From Flavobacterium sp. 5 (lineage in GTDB: Bacteria > Bacteroidota > Bacteroidia > Flavobacteriales > Flavobacteriaceae), in the NCBI RefSeq assembly GCF_002813295.1, contig NZ_PHUE01000001.1, positions 3,968,001 through 4,032,000 on the forward strand: 64,000 nt of DNA, read 5' to 3'. Positions 55,051-64,000 of the stretch are shown here, piece by piece. Under the pieces are notes generated by a model. It saw only the letters and a program-made list of their open reading frames with translations. It ran no database searches and was not told the DNA's origin. Position 1 is the stretch's first letter. Each line of letters opens with the position of its first letter. The translations under genes were made by a program, and so were the position numbers.

Positions 55051-58000
55051 ATGACTAACTATTTTGTTGCAAGCAAATCAAAGCATTTTAAGTGTTTTGT
55101 TTTTTTGATCTTAATGTTTGTGGTATCACTTCAATCGAGTGCACAAACAACAGTTACAGGAATAATATCAGATATGCATGGTCCTGTTCCTGGAGCTAAT
55201 GTGAATTTAAAAGGTTCTAATAGCGGAGTAAGTACCGACTATGACGGTAAATATTCAATTAATAATGTTCCTTCAAACGGTGTACTTGTTTTTAGTTTTT
55301 TAGGATATAAAAACAAAGAGGTATCAGTAAGTGGTCGTAATACAATAAATGTGGTTCTCGAAGAAGAATCAAATTCTTTAAAAGAAATTGTTGTAATCGG
55401 ATATGGAGCTCAACGAAAGGAAGCAGTAACTGGATCGGTATCGTCGATTAGAGGTGCTGATATTAGAGAAGTACCTTCGGCAAACGTTACACAGGCGCTA
55501 CAAGGAAGATTAGCAGGTGTGCAGATATCGCAAACGTCTACAAAACCAGGTTCTACTATGCAAATACGAGTTCGTGGAACGCGCTCTCTTACTGCAGGAA
55601 ATGATCCATTAGTAGTATTAGATGGTATACCTTTTTCTGGAACTTTAGCCGATATTAGTCCTGAAAATATTAAAAGTATTGATATTCTAAAAGATGCATC
55701 TGCTACAGCAATATATGGTTCACGTGGAGCTAATGGAGTTATTTTAGTTTCAAGCAACAGAGGAACCAAAGGGCAAAAGGTTGCAGTGGCTTATAATACG
55801 TACACAGGTTTGAAAACGGCAGTGAAGTATCCAATGATGGAGGGACCTAAATATGCTGAATTTCGTAAATATGCAGGAAAGAACCTTGTGAATGGTGCAG
55901 ACGAGTCTGATGATGTAAATACTGATTGGCAAGATTTATTTTATAGAGATGCAATTGTTACGAATCATGACGTTGCCGTTACTGGTGGAACTGAAAATGG
56001 TAATTATAGTGTAGGTGTAAACTATTACAAAGATCAAGCAGTGATGCCAGGTTCAGAATATAATCGTTACGCTATACGTGCTGCGATAGATCAAGAGTTA
56101 GGTATTTTACGCTTAGGTTTTTCTACAAATAGTAATTTTAGTATTACAGATGGTGCTGGATTAGGAATGTACGGAGTATTGAGCATGTCTCCAATCGCTA
56201 ATCCTTACAATGAAGATGGTTCACAAAAGAGAACGGTTAAAATGCCACAAGATGAACAATGGGTTTATACAAGAGAAAGTATGAACAATTTAGGGGATAA
56301 ATGGGTGGATAGAAGTAAAGCTTTTGGATCTTATAACTCACTTTATGCAGAATTGAAAATTCCAGCAGTAGATGGTTTAAAAGCACGCGTTAACTTAGGA
56401 GGGAATTACCGTAATAATAATTCAGGTACTTATACAGGAATTGGGGTTTTTAGTTCGGATCCTAAAAATCCAAATAATGCTTCGGTAGGAAATTCATTGT
56501 CAACTAGTTGGACAGTTGAAAGTTTGTTAACATATGATCATACATTTGCAAAAAAGCATAAAGTAAATGCTCTTGCAATGTATTCTTCTGCACAGGATAG
56601 TTATAATAGCTCTTTAATTTCAAGAAAAAATATTGCAGGTGATAATTTTCAATATTTTAATTTAGCACAAACTTCGACAGGAAGTAGCGACGATATATCA
56701 ATTAAAAGTGAAGATCAAACTTATACGCAAAGTGGATTACTTTCTTATATGGCTCGTGCGATGTACTCTTATGATGATCGTTATATGGTAAGTGCTACAG
56801 TTCGTTCAGATGCTTCATCACGTTTGGCTCCTTCTAATCAATGGCATACTTATCCTGCATTTTCTGCTGGTTGGAATATCAGTAAAGAAGGATTCATGCA
56901 AAATGTCAAATGGATTAATTCATTAAAATTACGTGGTGGTTATGGAGAAACTTCAAATCAGTCTGTTGCTCCTTATGCAACGCTTGGAGTTTTGAGCACT
57001 AGACCATATAATTTTGGAAGTACTAATGCGATAGGAAATTATGTGACTACGCTTCCTAATTCTAATTTGGGATGGGAATATTCAATTACTACTAATTTAG
57101 GGTTAGATTTTTCAATTTTAAACAATCGTTTGTCTGGTACGGCTGAATACTACACTACAGATACAAAAGACTTACTTTTAAGTGTTGGTCTTCCTGTAAC
57201 TTCAGGTGTTAATTCATATGTTGGAAACGTTGGATCAACTCAAAATAAAGGTTGGGAACTTTCATTAAATGGCGTTATTTTAGATAATTACAATGGATGG
57301 ACTTGGGATGCCGGAGTTAATTTTTATGGTAATAAAAATAAACTTGTATCTCTTGCTTCTGGGCGAATGGAAGACAAAGACAATTGGTGGTTTGTTGGAA
57401 AACCTCTTAACGTAATTTATGATTATGAAAAGCTTGGTCTATATCAAACCGATGCTGAAGCCAAATTGTATGAAGGTGCTGGAGGTGCTGCTGGTATGAT
57501 TAAAGTTAAATACACAGGAGATTATAATGCTGATGGTACGCCAAAAAGATTGATTGGGGCTGATGACAGACAAGTTCTAAATGCTGATCCAGATTTTCAA
57601 GGTGGTTTTAATACTCATGTTGGTTATAAAGGATTTGATTTAAGTATAGTTGGGCTTTTTCAAAGTGGTGGAATTTTAAACAGTACTCTTTATGGTTCTA
57701 ACGGATATTTAAACATAAATGATGGACGTAGAGGACAAATTGATGTTGATTACTGGACACCAACTAATACAGATGCGCAATTTCCTAAACCAGGTGGGCC
57801 AACAGAAAGTAATAATCCAAAATATGGTTCAACTCTAGGGTATTTTGATGGTTCATTTGTTAAATTGAAAACAATTACTTTAGGGTATAGTCTTAATAAA
57901 GAATGGATTAAAACTGCTGGTATGGAAAAATTAAAACTGTATTGCACTATTCAAAATCCATGGGTAATTTATTCTCCTTATCACAAATTATCAGGATTGG

Positions 58001-58140
58001 ATCCAGAGACAAATTCCTATGCAAATGATGGATCCAACATGGCGGTTGCTTATGATAAAAAGTTGAGCCGTTTATTAACTGTAGGATACAATACTCCTCA
58101 GTCCCGTAATTTAATTTTAGGTCTTAATATAATATTTTAA
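55051..58140 (+). CDS. SusC-type TonB-dependent glycan receptor
   Basis: A signal ending SLQSSAQ is followed by a carboxypeptidase-regulatory-like domain (TVTGIISDMHGPVPGANVNL), the TonB-box region, the plug (VTGSVSSIRGADIREV, then AVATSIRG-like TATIYGSRGANGVILV) and a barrel to residue 1029. The segment SVLKDASATAIYGSRGANG, in its usual SusC form, is visible near residue 215 as ILKDASATAIYGSRGANG. It imports oligosaccharides with the SusD partner encoded next. First gene of the PUL. Confidence 0.95.
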   Translation: MTNYFVASKSKHFKCFVFLILMFVVSLQSSAQTTVTGIISDMHGPVPGANVNLKGSNSGVSTDYDGKYSINNVPSNGVLVFSFLGYKNKEVSVSGRNTINVVLEEESNSLKEIVVIGYGAQRKEAVTGSVSSIRGADIREVPSANVTQALQGRLAGVQISQTSTKPGSTMQIRVRGTRSLTAGNDPLVVLDGIPFSGTLADISPENIKSIDILKDASATAIYGSRGANGVILVSSNRGTKGQKVAVAYNTYTGLKTAVKYPMMEGPKYAEFRKYAGKNLVNGADESDDVNTDWQDLFYRDAIVTNHDVAVTGGTENGNYSVGVNYYKDQAVMPGSEYNRYAIRAAIDQELGILRLGFSTNSNFSITDGAGLGMYGVLSMSPIANPYNEDGSQKRTVKMPQDEQWVYTRESMNNLGDKWVDRSKAFGSYNSLYAELKIPAVDGLKARVNLGGNYRNNNSGTYTGIGVFSSDPKNPNNASVGNSLSTSWTVESLLTYDHTFAKKHKVNALAMYSSAQDSYNSSLISRKNIAGDNFQYFNLAQTSTGSSDDISIKSEDQTYTQSGLLSYMARAMYSYDDRYMVSATVRSDASSRLAPSNQWHTYPAFSAGWNISKEGFMQNVKWINSLKLRGGYGETSNQSVAPYATLGVLSTRPYNFGSTNAIGNYVTTLPNSNLGWEYSITTNLGLDFSILNNRLSGTAEYYTTDTKDLLLSVGLPVTSGVNSYVGNVGSTQNKGWELSLNGVILDNYNGWTWDAGVNFYGNKNKLVSLASGRMEDKDNWWFVGKPLNVIYDYEKLGLYQTDAEAKLYEGAGGAAGMIKVKYTGDYNADGTPKRLIGADDRQVLNADPDFQGGFNTHVGYKGFDLSIVGLFQSGGILNSTLYGSNGYLNINDGRRGQIDVDYWTPTNTDAQFPKPGGPTESNNPKYGSTLGYFDGSFVKLKTITLGYSLNKEWIKTAGMEKLKLYCTIQNPWVIYSPYHKLSGLDPETNSYANDGSNMAVAYDKKLSRLLTVGYNTPQSRNLILGLNIIF

Positions 58141-58148
58141 ATAAGATA

Positions 58149-60113
58149 ATGATGAAACATATAAAAATAAAAAAATATATTACCACTGTAGTAGCTTCTG
58201 CTTTTTTAGTAAGCTGTACAAATGTGTTGGAGGAAAATCCGCGAGCAATTTTTACACCTGATTATTTTTCAACACAAGAAGGAGTAATGGGAGGAATTAC
58301 ATCAATGTATGGACATTTGCGATATATGTATGGCAATGGTTATTTTTTGAATACAGGTCAAATTGCTACTGATGAATCTACTTGGGGACAAAATTCCGAT
58401 GGAAATGTTAAAAACCTTGATTTTTCTGGCGTTGGAACAATTAATCCAGATACTAGTAATACTGGAATAGTATGGAATAATACTTTTCCTAATATAAATA
58501 CGGCTAGTGGGGTTATTGAAAATGCAACAAAAATTGGAACAATTTCAACTGGATTAATTGCAGAAGCAAGATTTTTCAGAGCTTTTGATTATTTTTTATT
58601 GGTACAGACATTTGGAGGGGTACCATTAGATTTAGGTGCAGGAGAATTGAAGTTCAATTCTTCTACTGTAAGGACTTCTGTTCGTAACACAGTTCCAGAA
58701 GTATATAGCAAAGCGATATTTCCTGATTTAATACAAGCTGTAAATGATTTACCAGTAGCTGGTCGTGTTACTGGTGGGGTAACCAAAACAGTTGCACGCC
58801 TTTATTTAGCAAAAGCATATTTGACTTTCGGATGGTGGTTGGAAAACCCAAATAGTATCCCTACTTATCCTGCATCAAGTAGAACTGATTTGGATGGACA
58901 TAATGCAGCGTGGTATTTCCAACAAGCTTATGATATTGCTGCTGCGGCTATTGATGATCCTGGATCTTTTGGATTAGTGCCTTCTTTCTATGATGTTAGT
59001 GTAGCAACAAAAGATCGTAATAAAGAAATGTTATTGTACGCAGATCATACACAATCAAGTGCTATTTACAATGGTGGAGATTTGAGTTATAGTGGTGGTG
59101 GTTTTAGTACGGATTATTTTGCAGGGTGGTTCGAACAATTTAATTACACTGGAGTTAGGAGTTCAACTAGTAGTTCTGAATGGAAGTCAGTAAGTTCAGT
59201 TCAACGTGAAGCAGAACAGCATTTAGGTCGCCCTTGGACAATGTTAGCTCCTCCTATTGAAGTTTTTAAAAACACTTTTGCGGATAAAGTTAATGATTCT
59301 CGTTATGATGGTACTTTTACAACAGTATATCGTGGCAATTGGGCTAAAGCTGGTATTGCTCAATCCGTACTATACAATGCTAACTATTTGCCTGTAGCTA
59401 ATGGAGAAGCTATTTTAACTTTCTTAGATGATGATACTGCTGGAATTGATTATTCAAATTCTGCTTTTAATAGCTCTATTGGAGCAGGTGTTTTACCAGG
59501 TAGAGCTGATTATGTTGTCGAACCAAGTGTTTTTTCAAGAATTTGTTATCCTGGAGTTTGGAAACTTGGACCATACCGTACAGATAATGGTACTGGTTTG
59601 GGGTCACCAAATGGAAGTAGTACTAGACCGTTCCCGGTAGCTAAATTTTCGGAATTATATTTTATTGCTGCTGAAGCTGCTGTGAAAGGAGCTATGGTGC
59701 AAGGAGGTAAAAGTGCAAGAGATTTAATTAATGTTATTCGTGCACGTGCAGGGAAATGGACTTTTAATAATAATGGAAATGTTGTCAAAGTACAGGACAA
59801 TAGTGCAGCAATGATGGCGGCTACTCCAGCTGTAATTACTATTGATTATATTCTGGCTGAACGCTCTCGTGAATATTTTGGAGAAGGATACAGATGGTAT
59901 GATTTAGCTCGTACTCAAAAATGGATTCAATATGCTAATTCATTTACAATTGCTGGAGCAACTAATCCAAACGATTGGAAAGATCATACAGTAAAAACAT
60001 TTACCCGTACGATTACAACTGCTAATTATCTTCGCCCTATTCCAGTGAGTCAGCTTAATGCTTTAGAAATGAGTGCAGAAGAGAAAGCTGTTTATCAAAA
60101 CCCTGGATACTAG
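58149..60113 (+). CDS. SusD-type glycan-binding lipoprotein
   Basis: A lipobox AFLVSC leads into the helical SusD fold of 654 residues; NVLEENPRAIFTPDYFSTQEG is at the N terminus, RFFRAFDYFLLVQTFGGVPL near residue 145, and the C-terminal RSREYFGEGYRWYDLARTQKW near 570. It caps the SusC barrel and binds the glycan at the surface. It begins eight bases after susC (ATG at 58152 is an alternative). A terminator at 60222 separates the pair from the enzyme genes. Confidence 0.93.
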   Translation: MMKHIKIKKYITTVVASAFLVSCTNVLEENPRAIFTPDYFSTQEGVMGGITSMYGHLRYMYGNGYFLNTGQIATDESTWGQNSDGNVKNLDFSGVGTINPDTSNTGIVWNNTFPNINTASGVIENATKIGTISTGLIAEARFFRAFDYFLLVQTFGGVPLDLGAGELKFNSSTVRTSVRNTVPEVYSKAIFPDLIQAVNDLPVAGRVTGGVTKTVARLYLAKAYLTFGWWLENPNSIPTYPASSRTDLDGHNAAWYFQQAYDIAAAAIDDPGSFGLVPSFYDVSVATKDRNKEMLLYADHTQSSAIYNGGDLSYSGGGFSTDYFAGWFEQFNYTGVRSSTSSSEWKSVSSVQREAEQHLGRPWTMLAPPIEVFKNTFADKVNDSRYDGTFTTVYRGNWAKAGIAQSVLYNANYLPVANGEAILTFLDDDTAGIDYSNSAFNSSIGAGVLPGRADYVVEPSVFSRICYPGVWKLGPYRTDNGTGLGSPNGSSTRPFPVAKFSELYFIAAEAAVKGAMVQGGKSARDLINVIRARAGKWTFNNNGNVVKVQDNSAAMMAATPAVITIDYILAERSREYFGEGYRWYDLARTQKWIQYANSFTIAGATNPNDWKDHTVKTFTRTITTANYLRPIPVSQLNALEMSAEEKAVYQNPGY

Positions 60114-60221
60114 CCTTTAAGTTTTAAAAAACAGATTTAAATTTAAAATTTTGGTTAACAATTATAAGTGTCGTTTTTACAGAATTCCTCATAATTGGTC
60201 TTTAAGTTTGTTTTAGTTAGG

Positions 60222-60250
60222 AGCCGAGAGTAAATTACTCTCGGTTTTTT
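60222..60250 (+). terminator. Terminator after susD
   Basis: CCGAGAGTAA (60224-60233) and TTACTCTCGG (60235-60244) are followed by six T residues. It lets susCD be expressed at a higher level than the downstream enzymes. The rest of the 339-bp gap 60114-60452 shows no gene. Confidence 0.9.
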
Positions 60251-60452
60251 AACTTCTAAATTTAAAGCGAAGTATTAATTAAATGGTTTAGGATTAAAAT
60301 ACTTAATATTAAATTTCATAGATGCTTTGGAATTTCATCATGATGATAAAATATTTTATGCATAAAAATACTCCGTTGAGTAAGTAATGGTTCAGTTTTT
60401 AATAAACAAATTAATTTTTTAAAGAGCTATAATTTCAATAATAGAAATCAAA

Positions 60453-62183
60453 ATGAAAAAGAGATATATAATTTTTTTATTCTCAGTAATGGGGCTAGTT
60501 TCATTTACAGGAATAGGGGATAAAGATACGCTTAACGCAAAAAAAGGAAAAAAAACAGCTGTTTTTTCTAAAGTGGTTTACAAAGGAGATGACCAAATTT
60601 ATAAAGACAATCCATTGCAAGCTAATGAATTTTACAATCCTCTATTGCAAGGATGCTATCCAGACCCTGCGATAACTAGAAAAGGAGGCGATTATTATAT
60701 GGTTTGCTCTTCATTTGCAATGTTTCCGGGAGTACCAATTTTTCACTCAAAAGACTTAGTAAATTGGACAGATTTGGGAGGCGTTTTAAACAATGTCGCC
60801 GAATTTAATCCAAATGACACACGTATTAGTGGAGGAGTTTATGCTCCGGGGATTACATACAATCCTCATAACGAAACTTTTTACATGATTGTAACGGCGT
60901 TTTCAGGGAATCTTGGAAATATTATCGTAAAAACTAAAGACCCCAAAAAAGGTTGGGGGAGTCCAATTAAACTAGATTTTAATGGAATCGACCCATGTAT
61001 TTTCTTTGATGATAACGGAAAAGGGTATATTGTTCACAATGATGCTCCTGATAAAGGTAAAGAACTTTATGAAGGACATCGTGTCATTAAAGTTTGGGAA
61101 TATGATGTAGAAAATGATAAAGTAATTCTGGGAACTGATAAAATTATCGTTGATGGAGGTATTGATCTGTCTAAAAAACCTATTTGGATTGAAGCTCCTC
61201 ATTTGTATAAAAAAGGAGGTAGTTATTATTTAATGTGTGCAGAAGGAGGAACTGGAGGCAATCATAGTGAAGTCATTTTTAAAAGTGATAGTCCGAAAGG
61301 ACCTTTTATACCTGCTCCGAGTAATCCTATTTTAACGCAGCGTTATTTTTCAAAAGATAGAGCTAATAAGGTTGATTGGGCTGGCCATGCCGACATATTT
61401 AAAGGACCAAATGACAAATATTATGGTGTATTTCTTGGTGTTCGTCCAAACGAAAAGTCCAGAGTAAACACAGGACGTGAAACTTTTATTTTACCAGTTG
61501 ATTGGTCTGGAGTGTATCCGGTTTTTGAAAATGGACTAATCCCATTAGAACCAAAATTAAAAATACCAAACGGTGTGATTGAAAATAAAACGGGTAAAGA
61601 AGGATTCTTCCCTAATGGAAATTTTACATTTGAAGAGAATTTCACCAATCAGAAATTAGATTATCGATGGATTGGTCTGAGAGGTCCTCGCGAAAATTTC
61701 ACTACAATTACTAAAAAAGGATTAGAAATTACTCCATTTGAAGTTAATATCAAGGAAATTAAACCTACTTCTACACTTTTTTACAGACAGCAACACAATG
61801 CATTTTCATTTGAGACGAATGTAGATTTTATCCCAACATCCGAAAAAGATTTGGCAGGGATTGTGTGCCTGCAAAGCGAGAAATTTAATTATGTTTTTGG
61901 TATAACAAAAAAAGGTAAGGATACCTATATTTTGTTGGAAAGAACAGAAAAAGGGCAGTCAAAAATTATTACAAGCACTAAAATCGATATTAAAAAATCA
62001 ATTCGTTTACAGGTAAAAGCAACAGGAGATAATTATCAGTTTAGTTATTCTCTTAATAATGTTTATTTTGAAAATTTAGGAGGAACAGTTTCAGGAGATA
62101 TTCTTTCAACTAATGTGGCAGGTGGTTTTACAGGAGCTTTGATAGGTCTTTATGCGACTGCAGCAAATGATGCAAAACCTTGA
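60453..62183 (+). CDS. GH43-type beta-xylosidase/alpha-arabinofuranosidase
   Basis: The 576-residue exported enzyme has the five-bladed propeller of GH43: catalytic base Asp in GCYPDPAITRKGGDYYM near residue 72, the pKa-modulating Asp in NGIDPCIFFDDNGKGY near 180, and the general acid Glu in WIEAPHLYKKGGSYYLM near 250. A beta-sandwich domain (FEENFTNQKLDYRWIGLRG, from about residue 395) follows, as in GH43 xylosidases. It probably cleaves xylose or arabinose side units in the periplasm. Third gene of the PUL. Confidence 0.9.
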   Translation: MKKRYIIFLFSVMGLVSFTGIGDKDTLNAKKGKKTAVFSKVVYKGDDQIYKDNPLQANEFYNPLLQGCYPDPAITRKGGDYYMVCSSFAMFPGVPIFHSKDLVNWTDLGGVLNNVAEFNPNDTRISGGVYAPGITYNPHNETFYMIVTAFSGNLGNIIVKTKDPKKGWGSPIKLDFNGIDPCIFFDDNGKGYIVHNDAPDKGKELYEGHRVIKVWEYDVENDKVILGTDKIIVDGGIDLSKKPIWIEAPHLYKKGGSYYLMCAEGGTGGNHSEVIFKSDSPKGPFIPAPSNPILTQRYFSKDRANKVDWAGHADIFKGPNDKYYGVFLGVRPNEKSRVNTGRETFILPVDWSGVYPVFENGLIPLEPKLKIPNGVIENKTGKEGFFPNGNFTFEENFTNQKLDYRWIGLRGPRENFTTITKKGLEITPFEVNIKEIKPTSTLFYRQQHNAFSFETNVDFIPTSEKDLAGIVCLQSEKFNYVFGITKKGKDTYILLERTEKGQSKIITSTKIDIKKSIRLQVKATGDNYQFSYSLNNVYFENLGGTVSGDILSTNVAGGFTGALIGLYATAANDAKP

Positions 62184-62265
62184 GAAAGGAATTGTTATTA
62201 ATTTTTAAGGTGTATAAGAATTTGATATTTTTATAGAACCATTTTAGAATAAATAAAATGTAAAT

Positions 62266-63498
62266 ATGGAAACAAAAATGAGGTCAGTTTTATTGTTAAT
62301 TCTGCTTGTATTTTTTGGATGTAAATCCGATCAGGCATCAATAAAAGTAGCTGAAAAATCAAACACTGAAAATTGGGTTGGTACATGGGCTACAGCTCAA
62401 CAGTTAGTAGAGCCAAATAATATGCCTCCGACTCCAGGTCTTTCAGATAATACACTTCGACAAATTATTAGAGTTTCAATAGGGGGAAAGCAAATGCGAT
62501 TGCGTTTTTCAAATATTTTTAGTGATCAGCCGACATTTTTGAAATCAGTAAGTGTTGCAAATGTTGTTAATGGAGCAATTATCGATGAGAAGACTCAAAA
62601 ACAACTTAGTTTCAAAGGAAACTCAGCAATAACATTAAGTCCTGAACAGGAAATGTTTTCTGATGCTTTTGATTTTCCGTTGCAGGCTGGTCAGCTTTTA
62701 GCGATTACTATTCATTATGGAAAAACATCGCAAAAAGTTTCAGGACATCCCGGTTCCCGTACAACATCATATATTTTGGAGGGCGATAAGCTTAACAATG
62801 AAACTTTTTCAGGAGCAATAAAAACAGATCATTGGTATACTATCATTGGTGTCGATGTGAAGGCTGTCAAAAATACAGCTAATGTAGTTTGCTTAGGAAA
62901 CTCTATTACTGACGGGCGAGGATCTGGAACTAATAAGCAAAATCGATGGACAGACATATTATCTGCACGCTTATCTGCAAATAAAAGCACAGAGCGTATT
63001 GGTGTGTTGAATTTAGGAATAGGTGGAAACTGTGTAGTCCAAGGTGGTTTAGGACCTACTGCACTGAATCGTTTTGATAGGGATGTACTTTCTCAAGCTG
63101 GGACAAAATGGTTAATTATTCTTGAAGGAATAAATGATATTGGAGGCATTAAACGAGCTGAGGACGGACCAATTCGAGCACAAGAACTAATTGATGCTTA
63201 TAAAGTGATGATAGATAAAGCTCATGCTAAGGGAATAAAAGTGTATGGTTGTACTATTTTGCCATTTGAGAAATCATTTTATGATACGCCGTATCGACAA
63301 AATGCAAGAGATATTGTAAATGCATGGATTCGAAATGATAGTAAATATGATGCAATCATTGATTTTGATAAAATAATGGCTTCAGATATTGACTCTAAAA
63401 TTATATTATCCAATATGCATGATGGAGATTTTTTACATCCTAATGAACTGGGTTATTGCAGAATGGGTGAAGCAATAGATTTAGATTTATTTAAATAG
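62266..63498 (+). CDS. SGNH/GDSL carbohydrate esterase lipoprotein
   Basis: The 410-residue lipoprotein (lipobox LVFFGC) has the full SGNH set: CLGNSITDGRGSGTNKQNRW near residue 211 with the nucleophile Ser, the Gly block GIGGNC, the Asn block ILEGINDIGG, and the Asp-His pair in DGDFLHPNELGY near 395. An N-terminal beta-domain (about residues 40-190) precedes it, as in several xylan acetylesterases. It likely removes acetyl groups from xylan. An ATG at 62278 is an alternative start. Confidence 0.88.
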   Translation: METKMRSVLLLILLVFFGCKSDQASIKVAEKSNTENWVGTWATAQQLVEPNNMPPTPGLSDNTLRQIIRVSIGGKQMRLRFSNIFSDQPTFLKSVSVANVVNGAIIDEKTQKQLSFKGNSAITLSPEQEMFSDAFDFPLQAGQLLAITIHYGKTSQKVSGHPGSRTTSYILEGDKLNNETFSGAIKTDHWYTIIGVDVKAVKNTANVVCLGNSITDGRGSGTNKQNRWTDILSARLSANKSTERIGVLNLGIGGNCVVQGGLGPTALNRFDRDVLSQAGTKWLIILEGINDIGGIKRAEDGPIRAQELIDAYKVMIDKAHAKGIKVYGCTILPFEKSFYDTPYRQNARDIVNAWIRNDSKYDAIIDFDKIMASDIDSKIILSNMHDGDFLHPNELGYCRMGEAIDLDLFK

Positions 63499-63555
63499 AA
63501 ATAATTTGAGATGCTATTTTATAAAGCAATCATAATATAATTAAAAAGAAGTGCA

Positions 63556-64000
63556 ATGAAAGTTTTTCCAAAATACATAGTAGCAATTATTACAGTTTGT
63601 TTGTTTAATACTCTACAAGCAGCAGAACCTTTTATCACGATCGTAAAGAACTCGGATGTGCTGGTTCTAAAGGAAAAATCGTTAAAACTTTCTTTGTTTG
63701 TGAATAATAACGTAGACAAAGGTATTGTACGTGCCATAACCAATCTGCAATCTGATTTTGAAAAAGTGACAGGAGATAAACCGACCATTTTTAATCAAAT
63801 TACAAATACTTCATCACCTCTTATTATCATTGGAACAATAGGTACCAACTCTGTTATTGATGAGTTAATAAAACAAAAGAAAATTGACGGTAGAGAACTG
63901 AAGGGTAAAAATGAAAAATTCATCATTCAGAGCATTAAAAATCCTTTCAAAGGAGTAGAAGATGCCATTGTAATTGCAGGAAGTGACAAACGGGGTACGA
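63556..64000 (+). CDS. GH115-type alpha-glucuronidase, N-terminal part (cut by window edge)
   Basis: From the ATG at 63556 a signal peptide (YIVAIITVCLFNTLQAA) leads into a first domain with FITIVKNSDVLVLKEKSL, then SPLIIIGTIGTNSVIDEL and, at the window end, AIVIAGSDKRGT. The last stretch and the domain order are those of GH115 xylan alpha-1,2-glucuronidases. The rest of the protein, usually some 850-1000 residues, lies outside the window. It would remove (methyl-)glucuronic acid from xylan. It is oriented with the SGNH and GH43 genes. Confidence 0.8.
   Translation, partial: MKVFPKYIVAIITVCLFNTLQAAEPFITIVKNSDVLVLKEKSLKLSLFVNNNVDKGIVRAITNLQSDFEKVTGDKPTIFNQITNTSSPLIIIGTIGTNSVIDELIKQKKIDGRELKGKNEKFIIQSIKNPFKGVEDAIVIAGSDKRGT

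Noticed and set aside
1..64000. CRISPR arrays, transposases, integrases, tRNA and rRNA genes
   Set aside because: I looked for regularly spaced direct repeats, transposase motifs, cloverleaf-like sequences and rRNA signatures and saw none.

Overview
The window looks like a chromosomal segment of a Flavobacterium-like member of the Bacteroidota. It is AT-rich, many promoters carry the Bacteroidota TAnnTTTG -7 box (often with a TTG about 19-21 bp upstream), there is a SusC/SusD pair, and exported proteins often begin with Gln or Cys right after the signal peptide. I see no rRNA, tRNA, insertion sequence, phage gene or CRISPR array. The window is cut at both ends: it opens inside proB and closes inside a GH115 gene.

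Layout. 1-6.8 kb (minus): an arginine/proline operon reading GNAT acetyltransferase, argG, argC, argD, a small unknown membrane protein, proA, proB, behind a long structured leader. 7.1-16.3 kb: a small anchored protein, a lipoprotein beta-carbonic anhydrase with a porin, then housekeeping genes (fumarylacetoacetase, glyA, miaE, guaC). 16.4-20.2 kb: a GH51-like lipoprotein glycosidase and small stress-type proteins. 20.5-26.9 kb: a tripartite RND efflux operon. 27.1-36.5 kb: a HAD phosphatase, a long acyl-CoA dehydrogenase/oxidase, several small proteins, an ArsR-SRPBCC-SRPBCC-DoxX operon with a symmetric operator, a candidate structured RNA, and an AraC-like protein that ends before its second helix-turn-helix.

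36.8-50.7 kb is the most interesting region. A PAP2 phosphatase, a minus-strand operon (response regulator, histidine kinase, beta-propeller, TolC, HlyD, RND pump), a divergent TonB-type barrel and an LTA-synthase-like enzyme lie together. Four promoters in this block share one architecture: direct repeats of A(A/T)TCA at an 11-bp period, placed 11-12 bp upstream of a -7 box; the three plus-strand promoters have no TTG at the expected -33 position. This is what a local OmpR-type regulon should look like, and the gene content suggests remodelling of the cell envelope. The function is inferred; the repeats are directly visible.

50.9-54.4 kb: a YegP-type protein and an AraC regulator divergent from aldo/keto reductase, MdaB-like and YgiN-like genes. 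55-64 kb: a polysaccharide utilisation locus (SusC, SusD, GH43, SGNH esterase, GH115 start), most consistent with acetylated glucurono(arabino)xylan. Several intergenic regions hold dispersed imperfect palindromes, one family of which shows compensatory changes in its stem.
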